Positions 11,553 through 23,500 of a DNA stretch of 64,000 bases are shown here, piece by piece. A program made the position numbers and the translations under genes. The stretch's first letter is position 1. Every line of letters starts with the position of its first letter. Below the pieces are notes generated by a model, which was not told the origin of the DNA, searched no databases, and saw only the letters and a program-made list of their open reading frames with translations. This DNA is from Pampus argenteus (Eukaryota > Chordata > Actinopteri > Scombriformes > Stromateidae), in contig CM072864.1 in the NCBI GenBank assembly GCA_036937835.1, positions 18,830,001-18,894,000 on the forward strand. The letters are read 5' to 3'.

Positions 11553-14500
11553 GCAAGAACCCAGACTTGGTATTATAAGCTCTGACAGAATAACCTCCAG
11601 AGACATATCAAGGCTCTGGATTGGTCTTCTCAAAAATGTTCTTGACCTTTTAGTAATGTGAATTGAAGCTGATGTGTTTTTCCTCCCTAGTTTTCCAGAT
11701 TTTGCTTTGATAAATTATTATTTTAAGACTTTCTGTTTGATGAGTTTTGCCAATCATCATCTCATCCACAGTCTGTATGGGTGTGGTAGCCCTCACTCAA
11801 TGGCTCTGGAAGCATCCAAGAGGACCTCCCCATCTCTCCCCACACCTGCTACACCTTCTGTACCTTCTACACCCTCTACACCCTCTACCCCACAATTTAT
11901 TGTTCCACCCAGCCCACCCACTACTGCTCCAAGACACACGCTCAACCCTCCATCTGCCCCCATGCCCATCTCCCAGCGCTATCGTCCTTACTCTGTCACC
12001 TCTCCTTGGGGTGCACCTTCCCCATCAAGCCCAGGCCACAGAGGATTCAGTTTTTTTGGACCTCCTCCTAGTCCTGCAGGGCTGTCTGTTCCTCCCAATA
12101 CCCCGGTTCCTCTGCCACCACCTAGCCCCCAGTCACTCCCCCTGAGCTCACCTATAGCTCGCAGCCAACCCTTCTCCCCACCCCTTCCTTTGGTGCCCCC
12201 TTCTCCCAGAGCAAACACCCGACAGGCTGCCTTTGCTTCCAGGATCCCGCCATCTAGGTATCTTCATCTGCCCTTTGCATGTCAATGTGTGGTGCACATG
12301 CAAAACAACCATACTAAAACCATAACCTGTTGTGGTACACCAGACTTGAGGTTGTGTGTATCCCAAAAGTCTTCAAACAAAGTCTTTGGCCAGATCATTT
12401 TTATTTACAATAGTTCTGATATACACACTTGCTTTTCATGTAGACACTTCTCATTTTAACAGGCTTATAATAATCAAATCAAATCAAATGAGTTTGATTT
12501 AAGATGCTAGTCAGACATTTTTAAACAACCTGAATTGACATTTCTTTTTAAGTCTCAAATTAAAATTAAATAAATAGTTCCAGCATCAATTAGAATATAC
12601 AGTATGTTAATGATTTAGGGAATTTTAAATAAAATATTTTCAAATATTTTATAGTCCATATATTTTCATTGAATTTTCAGTATTACATTAGTTACAGTAT
12701 TATTGTAGCGTCAAGGATGCTTGTTGTTTACATGTGTCATTTTACAAAAACCTAACCCTTTTGCAAACTAATATGAGATGTAGTTTAACAAACATGTTTT
12801 ATAGCAGGGGTGTCAAACCATCCAAAACATGACGAACAGCCTGAAACGTCTTATGAAAAATAAGTGCAATTTCAACAATATTATCTGTTTTTCCGCAGTC
12901 TGTCGTTACATGTGCAATTTACAGATCACAGTTGATCTACAAAAGCACAAAACATTTAGGAAAATGTCTTTTGGAGCTGAACAACTGTATAGTAGTAAAG
13001 AAGTAAATCTTTATGATTTGAACTACTTCATGTACTACTTGATCTTTTAATCTTCCATGCATTTAACTCCTGTGCAATAATCACCACACCAACGACAGTG
13101 GAAGCTATTGAGGAAGAAGGTTAAGTTATCCCCTGCTTTACAAACTATTTCCAAGTCAAACGCTTTGGTAGTACCTAACCAATATTGTTTTAAGATAGAA
13201 GTCTGATACAGATTCTTTTGTATTAACGCTCCTGATTGACAATATTTTGTTAAATATCTTTAAATATGACCTCAAAAAGTATTCATCATTTTTCCAGAGA
13301 ACTGTATTCTGGTCCGGGTTGAAAAGCCTCTGAAGCAGCATTTTGCGTGACGTACGCTACTCATTGTTCAAGTATTTTTCACCATAATGAGTCTCAGTGG
13401 CGTCGAAATATTATATGCCTTGAGCATTGAAAGGTGCTGGGAACATTGGTTTCTCACTTACCTCTGTGAAGAAATAGTGTCCAATTTTCTTTCTTTTTTT
13501 TTTTTTTTTTTTTTTTTAGACATTTCCCACTGGCAGCTCCTGCATGAACAGTAACCTACACTTGACAGTGTTTTGTCACTTAGCCTGTACATAAGCATGT
13601 GAGTTCTATAATAGCGTATCCAGCACAGGGCAGCTACTCTTATTTGGACAGCATTTTCATAGCAAAAATGTTGTTTGACACCCCTGTTTTATAGGTTCTA
13701 CGTTGCTTTAAAATTGTCAAGCAAATAAACAGACAACATACTCGTCTTTGCAATGGCTTGCTCAGGACAGGCTTCATGAGTGATAGTGACTCTGTGTTCT
13801 GACACTGTTGAAGCTGCAGACAAAATGGCATTAATGAATATTTTTTTTAAAAACTGCACAAGTAGTGGTCTTCCAGCAGGTGTCCAACCCTCTAGCGTTT
13901 TTTCCCGTAGTGCTTCCTTCTTCTCTGTCTGGTTTTCTTGTGTGTTATCACCCCACATTTGTCTTCATGTTTTTTCACCTCCCCTCTGTCTCCCCACTAG
14001 CACTACATCCTTTTTTCCCCCCCGAACTTTACCTCACACCTTCTGTCTTTCCTCGACATGTTAGCCCCTTGTCGTTCCTGTTGTTTGCACTCTCTGACAT
14101 GTCTCAGGACAGCAGTGATGAAGATTCTGAGGAGGAGGAGGATTTTGCGCGGGTTCAGTTTGGGTCCAGGTACACCACTGCACGGTGTGTGTGTTTGTGT
14201 GTGCGTGCTTGCTCAGTGATGGGCCCACTGGTGCATGCAGTGGGCCCAAGAGGCTTATCACTAACGGCGCACAAACACACCAGAGCAGAGTGGTGAAAGA
14301 GAAACTGATGTAGTCTCAGCCATCTTTAAACTGTTTAGTTTAAAGTGTTAAATACACTTTCCATGGAGCTTTAGAAACTACCTTAATTTATCCACTTTCA
14401 TAGTTACTGAAACTACCTGCATTTCTATACCTTATTAATAATTGTATTTCTTAAGACCGTTAATGACCAAACGGGTCCTAATTATCGGATAAAGCACTTT

Positions 14501-17500
14501 TTTTTTTATGTAGTATACTTGCATACAAGATGATGTTGCGCATCCAAGAGAAAAAATCGTCAACCCTGATGATTATTTCTCTTAAAGGAAGGTTTTTAAT
14601 ATTTTTTAACCCATTTAGTACAGCATGAGACTATGCAGACGGTAGACATGCGTCTTGTTAGTTTTATGCATGGGCAGTAAGAGTCTAATTCCCGACTCTG
14701 GGCATTTGTACTGCTACTGAGTAAAGTCGTTGAGTGAAACTGACTTACATCACATAACAACCGTTTTTTTGTTGCTGTTTAGTTTAAGTTGCATCTCATC
14801 TTTAAATTGATAGGAATAAAGTTTCACATTAATCAATCTGATGTGCTGATTTAATTCTTATCATTGAGAACAAGCGTAATGTTATTTCCTCTTAAGGGTT
14901 AATGTGCTTTGAAGCAGCTCACACAGACAGGTTTGACCACTAACAGCGAATTAAACTGTCGCCGCATTTGTCATATAAATACGGGAAAGAGAATCCTAAT
15001 ACCAGTTTTGAATAACTGCTGCAAACAGCTCACGACTATTTTATCTGAAATCTTGTTTCCTTTTCAAAAGCCAAACAGAGATGATGCAATGCTCTCACTA
15101 ATGCCTTATGTTTCTTTCAGGACCCTTGAAAGAGAGTTTGAGCTTGTTAACCATATATATATACACATGTTTGATGCTAACAGTACATCTCTCTGCTCTT
15201 TGGATGTTTTTTTGTTATTTAATGAGCCCCTCTGTGTATTTGTTTGTGTTTTAACTTTTATCTTCTGTGTTTTTTTTATAGTCTCGGTGCATGTGGAGGG
15301 GGGATGTCCTGCGATTTAGCCAGCGACCGCTTCACCATTGAAGCATGCAAAGAGACAGAGATGCTGAACTACCTCATTGAGCGTTTTGATAGTGTTGGCA
15401 TGGAGGAGAGGAAAGCTCCCAAGGTAACAGTCTATCCGCAGGATAAACAAGGCAGATTCAGATTATTAACGCTAATAGTATTATATTAATGTACTACACT
15501 AAAAAAAGAAAATTTATTTATACATTAAAGCATTAAGATTGTGATATAATTTGTGTCCTGATGACCCCACTGATGGTAAGAACCGAGTGTGTTTACAAAA
15601 TGTCCTGAAAACAGAGGAACAGCCTGTTCTTCAGAGACTAGCCGCAGGCCAACTAGTCTAGAAATAAGTGGAAGCTTTGCTCCTCCAAGAACATTGTGAT
15701 TCATTCGAGTCTGGAAACAGCCTGGGTGAAATTGACGGCATACATTTCTATCACACCTTAAACCATTTTCTCTCTTCACCTCTCTTTTTTTTGTGTTTCA
15801 CTCTCAGATGTGTAGCCAACCAAATGTCAGCCAGCTTCTGAGCAACATTCGCTCTCAGTGTATTTCCCACGTTGCCCTGGTCCTGCAAGGCACCCTGACC
15901 CAGCCTCGGTAAGCCAGGTTGCCCAGACAAGGCGGCAAATCCTGGGTTATTTTTTTTATCTGTCATTACGTTTTGTGTATGTTCTGTTCCTTTTCTGGGT
16001 CTCCATAGCAACTCCTCTTTCACCTTCCCTTCAGACACATGATTTATCTATTTATGGTACAGTTCTTCTCTGTCTGTTTATTACATGTAGGAGCCCTCTC
16101 CATCAGTCTCTGCTGGTACCTTATATGCTGTGTCGGAACCTTCCATATGGCTTTATTCAGGAACTGGTGCGCATTACTCACCAGGAGGAAGAAGTGTTCA
16201 GACAGGTGGGTTTAAGTATAAATCTAGTGTAACTGGAGCGATAACATGTTTAGAGTGGATGCTCTAAAACACCTTTTCTGATGAAGACATTGCAGTAATT
16301 CTGGCAAAAATGCACAATTTAACATTTTTCCATTAGCTTAAAATCTACCGTATTTTCCGGACTATATAGCGCACCTAAATATAAGACGCATCCACTAAAA
16401 CTTTAATGAAATATATATTTTGTCACACATAAGCCGCACCGGACTATAAGCCGGCGATATATACATACGCCGATACATAAGTGTTTATTCATATACCTGA
16501 ACTGATTGTTTCTGAACAATAAGCGCGGCAATAAAAGTGCTGATAAACAAAACATCTTCCTCCTGTGCACTAAAAATAAGTTACTTTTATTTTTCTTCCT
16601 CCTGCGTACTGAAACCATTAAACACCAAATCACTGTCAGACAGCGATTTGGTGTTTAATGGTTTCAGTACGCAGAAGGAGAGAAATTTGGCGATTTGGTG
16701 TGCAGTGTGCGGGAGGAAATTTGGCGATTTGGTGTGCAGTGTGCGGGAGGAAATTTGGCGATTTGGTGTGCAGTGTGCGGGAGGAAATTTGGCGATTTGG
16801 TGTCCAGTGTGCGGGAGGAAATTTGGCGATTTGGTGTGCAGTGTGCGGGAGTAAATTGGGCGATTTGGTGTGCAGTGTGCGGGAGGAAAAGGTGACGGAT
16901 CACCTTTTCCTCCCGCACACTGTTAAAGTGCAATTGCGCAACTATTAAAGTGGCTTCATTCTCCCATGCACTGAAGCCACAAGTCACTATTTATCTTCCT
17001 CCTGAGCATCTAAAACTAATGAACACCAAACCACTGTCACTTCATTTCTTTTACGCACTGAAGCCGCTGAAGTCGTCCTCTTCAGTGTCAGAGTTGAACA
17101 GCGTCAGATAATCTTCATCACATACCGCCTCACCATAGATTCATTAGCGGCAAGCCGGTCAGAGTGCAGCCGCTCTGTTTCCTTTACGGATAGCCAGATC
17201 AATGGCATTCAACTTAAAAGCTGCATCATAGGAATTGCTTCATGGGTTTTCCATTTTGAGGGGGCGAGGGTGTAATAATATTTTATACCCCCTGTGGGCT
17301 GAAGAAAAATTTATAGAAAAGCTGCACCTCTGTATAAGCCGCATGGTTCAAATTATGGGAAAAAAGTAGCGGCTTATAGTCCATAAAATATGGTAATTCT
17401 AAAAGTTAACACTGATGATTGACGGATTTACTATCTTGTTTTTCCAGATCTTCATTCCTATCCTCCATGGGCTGGCTCTTGCAGTGAAAGAATGTTCCTT

Positions 17501-20500
17501 TGACAGTGATAACTTTAAATTCCCCCTCATGGTAAGGAGATGTCATCCTGGCCCGACCGATAGCACCAGAGAGGAGATCAGAATGAATGTAGTTGCATTA
17601 ATAGCAGATGTACAGTACATCAGGGCTTAATGACTTTCTGGTAGCCTGTTTAATCTTCAGTCATCCATTAATCTAGACAAGCAGGTAAATAATGTATTTA
17701 AGTATATGTTACTATCTTACATGATTTCCTTGTAAACAAAATGTGATCTGGATTTTAAGATTTGTTTTGTTTTTACAGGCATTAGCTGAGCTTTGTGAAA
17801 TCAAGTTCGGAAAAACTCACCCAGTGTGCAGTTTGGTAAGTATACAGTTGGTCAGCCAAGGTTTTATTATGGCACTTGAGTGTTCATCAATACGTCTTCA
17901 TGGTTGTGATTATTTAAGAAGACTTATCTTATCTGATATCTCAAGTCAAGCCACCAAACAATTCAGTTTCATCAAGTATTTCCTTGAGACGTGACTTTAT
18001 TTGTAAGTCTGGCTATTGTTGTCTTGGTTGTTTATACTCGCCTCATACTATTATGCCCAAATGTCATCAGCACAGAGAAATATGCTCTGCTTTCTTTTCA
18101 CGCAAATACTTTTTCCTGTTCCACAGCAGACGAAATACAAGGCAAAATTCCCCTTTGAAGGAAGCATAACTATCCATTTATTTAGCAACTCAACAATGAC
18201 AAATCAGAGTTTAGAACACATTTGTGAGTCCAGTACTCCTCACATATGATGCATCTGAATGATGATGTTGATCTCGCATTCATCTGCTGAAGTCTGTTCT
18301 CACCTTAAATCTTTGTTTAAGATGTGAACCTACAAGCATGATTTTTGACATCACAACTAAGCTCATAAGCCAATTGTGGTTCAGTATGTAACTTGCACAG
18401 GTGCAATGTTGAAACGTCAAACCTCCAGTGCGCAAATATTGAGACCAGGCCTTTCAGTAGCAGTTGTCTTGTGTCCAGCAGTTAAATGTTTGATTAAAAA
18501 ATATTTGCATATTATTATATTTAGTATTTTTCAATGGGGGGAAACGAATCATACAGTCAGTAATTTAAAGATTTATTTACTTGGGTAATTTAACTTTTTT
18601 GTGAAAAAACTACATCAGACACAAGTTATTATTCAATGCAGAGTTTTTTCATGTCTTAAACATGTCTAGAGAGGATCTTTACATTTATATTAAGCTAACT
18701 TAACTGTGTGTTTATCACTTTATTAATATCATAACAATTGTTTATTTATCTCAAGCTACATTTAGGCTTTTAGCTTTTTTAGCTAGTTATAAGCTACCAT
18801 GGTTTTGGATGAAAGGCGTACAGTGTTTTATAAAAACAAGAGTGTATCCACTAACAGCATTTTTATTAAGTTTAGTGTTATGGTTAAAATCAGCAGTTTG
18901 TTTTTACAAGTAGGGAGAAGTAGAACAGCCCTGTAAATGATTATGACTTGCTGACACATAAACCTGTATATCCTCCTGTGTAATATGTGTTTATCATGGC
19001 TCTTCTGTACAGGTAACGTCGCTGCCTCTATGGTGTCCCAAACCTCTGAGCCCTGGTTGTGGCAGAGAGATCCAGAGACTGTCTTACCTGGGAGCCTTCT
19101 TCAACCTCTCTGTGTTTGCTGAGGATGATGTGAGTCGTACTGCTGATGTTCACTCGTCTCTCTTTGTTCTTACTGGTCAAACTGCAGTGCATTCTCATAC
19201 TTAAAGGTCCTGCCAGAAAAAGAACTTAAGACCAACTAACTAAAGTAAAAACTACAACAAGGCAAGATGCTTAATGTGCAGATAAGTTTATGACTTAATT
19301 CATTGCTTTTCTTTTCCTTTAGACCAAAGTAGGAGACAAGTATTTCTCTGGCCCAGCCATCACCATGGAGAACACACGAGTCGTCAGCCAATCATTGCAG
19401 CACTACCTGGAGTCAGCAAGGGTCAGTCTCTACTTCATACAGTTTTTTACCTGTGCTTTACTGTCAGTATAAATAGAATGAGTTCAAATATTTTTTTTTA
19501 CAGGGTGACCTATTCAAAGTTCTCCATAACATCCTACTAAATGGAGAGACACGCGAGTTAGCTCTTAATTACATGGCAGCTTTAGTCAACTACAATGTGA
19601 AGAAGGCCCAGATGCAGGTGAGTTCCAAAAGTTCACAACAGACTATCGTATCATCAAATAAATGTTGTTTTTTTTGTTACCAAACTTGCACAGTAGGAAG
19701 AAAAAAGGAGTGTAAATATATTTCATACCATGTCCCATGAAAACATAAGCGTGTGCGTGCATTATTCATTATTTTGCACTAAATAAGAAGTTTCTCCTAG
19801 ACGGATGACAAGCTGGTATCTACAGACGGCTTCATGCTCAACTTCTTATGGGTGCTGCAACAGTTGAGCATGAAGATCAAGCTCGAGACAGTGGACCCCT
19901 ACTACATTTTCCACCCACGGTGTCGCCTTGTTGTCAGCCTAGAGGAGACGCGTGTGAAGGCCACAATGGAGGAGCTCAAGAGCTGGCTGTCTGAACTGCG
20001 TAAGTTGCCCTGAATGAAAATGATTTTTGTTTGAGTGAGGATGGAGCCTGGGCAAAATAATAATTCGTTTTTAGAAAAACTACAGCCATTTTCAGAAATC
20101 TGTTTATTGCATGTAGGGGAGCCATTTTACATAAGATACTTATCAGTTCTCAATGATTCATCAGCATACCAGATTTGTGTGTTTTTTTTTCTTTTTCACT
20201 TGTGATCCAGTTAATCACAGCTTGATTCATTTCATGTGTTACTGTCTGTGTTCCTTCTGTCTCTGTCTTATTTGCAATCATCTACAAGATGACAGATACT
20301 ATATATAATTCATATCATACTTTACAATTAAAATAATTTAGGAAAACCTTGGGCACATGACATAAGGTGACTAGTAAGTTTTATATAGGCAGTCAAAGGA
20401 TCTGATATATGAAGATCCTAGCAGACTGTCCTGAATGATGGTCTTATTTGTTTCTATATTGGAAACTATATTCTATATTGATCTGTTCTCATGGACAGAT

Positions 20501-23500
20501 GAAGACCCCACCAAGTTCTCAGAACCCAAGTTCCCCACTGAGTGTTTCTTCTTGACGCTGCACACCCACCATTTGTCCATCCTGCCTGGCTGCAGGCGCT
20601 ACATCCGCAGGTTGCGGGCCATCCGTGAACTCAACAGGTACACACAGACGCATACACATGGGTAATAATTATAGCATGTTCAGTCTGTGTGTTAATAGTG
20701 TTGTTTCCCATGTTAGGACTGTAGAGGAGCTGAAAAACAGTGAAAGCCAATGGAAAGATTCTCCCCTGGCCAGTAGACACAGAGAGATGCTCAAGCGATG
20801 CAAAACCCAGCTCAAGGTCTGCTTAGCACCCTTGTGGATGCACCCATTCTCTCTCCTTCTTTCATTGATTACATTTTGAACATTGTACAGGTGCAGAGAC
20901 TCATTTCTGTTTAATGTATCTGGATATTAGAGTTGTGGTATCATGGACCATCCTTAAATGCTGAAACATGCAGGATTCAGCGACAGAGCATATTTACTGA
21001 GACATGATCCTGATCCTGTGTGACTTTGTCCTGTCAGAAACTGGTGCGAGCCAAAGCTTGTGCTGACGTGGGCCTTCTGGATGAGAACCTGCTCCGCAGA
21101 TGTCTGCAGTTCTACAGCACAGTCATTCAGCTCATTCTTCGCATGGTGGACCCTGCCTACCCCGAGTGAGTCCCCTTGCCACTGACAAACCATCTCGCTG
21201 TTTGTTGTGGTATTGATGAAAATGCAACATATGTGAGATCACATAGTTTTTGTTGTGTTTCACTTCAAAGTATATTATAAGTCATTTATCATTTTATTCC
21301 TTACGCAGCATCACCTTGCCACTGAACCCTGAGATTCCCAAAAGCTTTGCTGCTCTCCCCGAGTTCTACATTGAAGATGTGGCCGAGTTTTTGCTTTTTG
21401 TTGTGCAGTAAGTTCACAATTCAGTCTTACACCCTTGTCTGTGGTCATGTCAATAAAATGTTTACACCTTAACATGTCTGTTTCAAAGAAATACAAAAAA
21501 ATAGAGAGCCAAAACGTAGACTTTATCAATACACTGTGATTTATTTGGTTCCAACCAAAACCTGGAGTGTTTTTAATGTAAGCATTTCTCAGTGTTGCTT
21601 GTTTCACCCCCCCACCTCCTCTCTTGCAGGTATTCTCCCCAGGTTTTATATGAGCCATGTGTCCAAGATATTGTCACCTTTTTGGTGGTGTTCATCTGTA
21701 GTCAAAACTACATCAGGAACCCCTACCTTATCGCCAAGTTGGTGGAGGTGCTGTTTGTCACCAACCCTGCTGTACAGCCTCGCACTCAGCGATTCTCTGA
21801 AATGATGGAGAACCACCCTTTGTCTGTCAAACAGCTGGTCCCTGCCCTCATGAAGTTCTACACTGGTGAGTTTTACTGTATAGTGTTATTTTAAGCTGTT
21901 GTAAAAGCAAATGAGATACTGTAGATCATCTGAAATCTATACTCTCTTTTTCACTTTAAAAACCTTTCCTTTCAACATCTTGTCAGATGTTGAGCATACC
22001 GGCGCCACCAGCGAGTTCTACGATAAGTTCACTATACGGTACCATATCAGCACTATCTTCAAGAGTCTCTGGCAAAACATTGCCCACCATGGCACCTTCA
22101 TGGAGGAGTTCAAGTGAGTTTGATTTTAAAAGTTTTGGTCCAGAAAAAAAGACAACTTAAGATTGAGTCAGTGCTTGTCCAACTCGGATCAGTTCCAACC
22201 TGACATCCTTGTCTTTTTTCTTTCGTGCTTACTCCCCTTTAGCTCTGGTAAGCAGTTTGTGCGCTACATCAACATGCTGATTAACGACACCACCTTCTTG
22301 CTAGACGAGAGCCTTGAGTCCCTGAAACGTATCCACGAAGTTCAAGAAGAGATGAAGAATAAGGAGCAGTGGGAGCAGCTGCCAAGGGTTAGTGCTTGCC
22401 TCAATAGGGTTTTATATTTAATTACCAGGTGTTACATTTATTCAGACGTTTCATGGTGAAGCTTAAATTATTTGAGGAAAGTAATTAAAGTGATTTAAAA
22501 ACCTGCTGTGAATCAAAATGCTATAACGTGTAAGGAAAAAGAACCAATTGAGCAGGGGCATATTAGAGCTGTAACTTGCTCAGAAACCTTGTGCTGAGTC
22601 ATGAAACTGTTGCAGGATAGGACGGAATAATATGGTTTATGTTTTTTCCTTTCCTACTTTCAGGAGCAGCAGCAGAGCCGCCAATCTCAGCTGACTCAGG
22701 ATGAGCGGGTGTCTCGCTCCTATCTGGCTCTGGCTACAGAGACAGTTGAAATGTTCCACATCCTCACCAAGCAGGTCCAGAAGCCTTTCCTCAGGCCTGT
22801 AAGTGTCGCTGCTGCCGTACGACATCTTGATAAATGGTCACACTTGCACTCGATGCATATTCTCTGTGCTATGAGAAGAAATGTATACTCAATAAGACGC
22901 TATCATTAACAAAGCCTTTCTTTTTCATACAGGAGCTGGGGCCTCGTTTAGCTGCCATGCTAAACTTTAATCTCCAGCAGCTCTGTGGGCCCAAGTGTCG
23001 GGACCTGAAGGTGGAGAACCCCGAGAAGTATGGCTTTGAGCCCAAGAAGCTCTTAGACCAGCTGACTGACATCTACCTGCAGCTAGACTGTGCTCGCTTT
23101 GCTAAAGCAATTGCAGATGACCAGGTTGGCACTGATCAGGATGAAATTTATAAATAATAGTAGATAGAGCATCAATCACTCAAGATGTGGAAGTTTTTCG
23201 TTGGTGAAAGAAAATAGTTGGTGACAGAAATGAGACATGTGGAATTATGTCATGATTAATATTAGTCATGAGAAAAGGCTACTGGCAATTGTGGTAGATC
23301 ATCACAGCCTGCAAGACATCAGCATGAATTCTCTATTGTACCTAGTGAATGTAATAGTGTTTTACCCAAGTTCACCCTAACTGTTTGTCTCAAGTATGAT
23401 GACAGTAACATACAGTGAAGACAGTGAATGCCTGCATCATCTCAAAGAGACTGTTCTAATAATTTTTCCCTCTTTCTGGTCTCTGTGCAGCGATCATACA

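Larger units (their letters stand above)
16346..17395. mobile_element. nonautonomous DNA transposon with ACCGTATTTTCCGG-type ends
   Basis: The left end reads TACCGTATTTTCCGGACTAT. The right end is the inverse of TACCATATTTTATGGACTAT, so an imperfect terminal inverted repeat of over 20 bp bounds about 1.05 kb. TA lies at both tips, which fits a TA target duplication but could be part of the repeat itself. ATAAGCCGC-type blocks recur at both ends. The inside holds a 34-bp tandem array and two hairpins (separate entries). There is no transposase. It is in UBE4B intron 10. I recognise this terminal type from many animal genomes but will not assign a superfamily. Confidence 0.7.

Noticed and set aside
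11988..12366. Minus-strand Gly-rich ORFs opposite UBE4B exon 7
   Set aside because: They are the antisense shadow of the Pro-rich coding exon.
13087..13124. Possible bridging microexon between UBE4B exon 7 and the acidic exon (ACAG...GAAGAAG|GTTAAG)
   Set aside because: Read in the required phase it contains a stop, and it lies inside the hAT element.
16537..16987. Overlapping repeat-encoded ORFs on both strands suggesting a Cys/Trp repeat protein
   Set aside because: They are generated by the 34-bp array without stops inside a nonautonomous transposon; there is no start context, domain or splice evidence.
18240..18300. Possible C/D box snoRNA (ATGATGA and CTGA motifs) in UBE4B intron 12
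   Set aside because: The spacing is too short, no terminal stem is visible and the motifs are common in AT-rich DNA.
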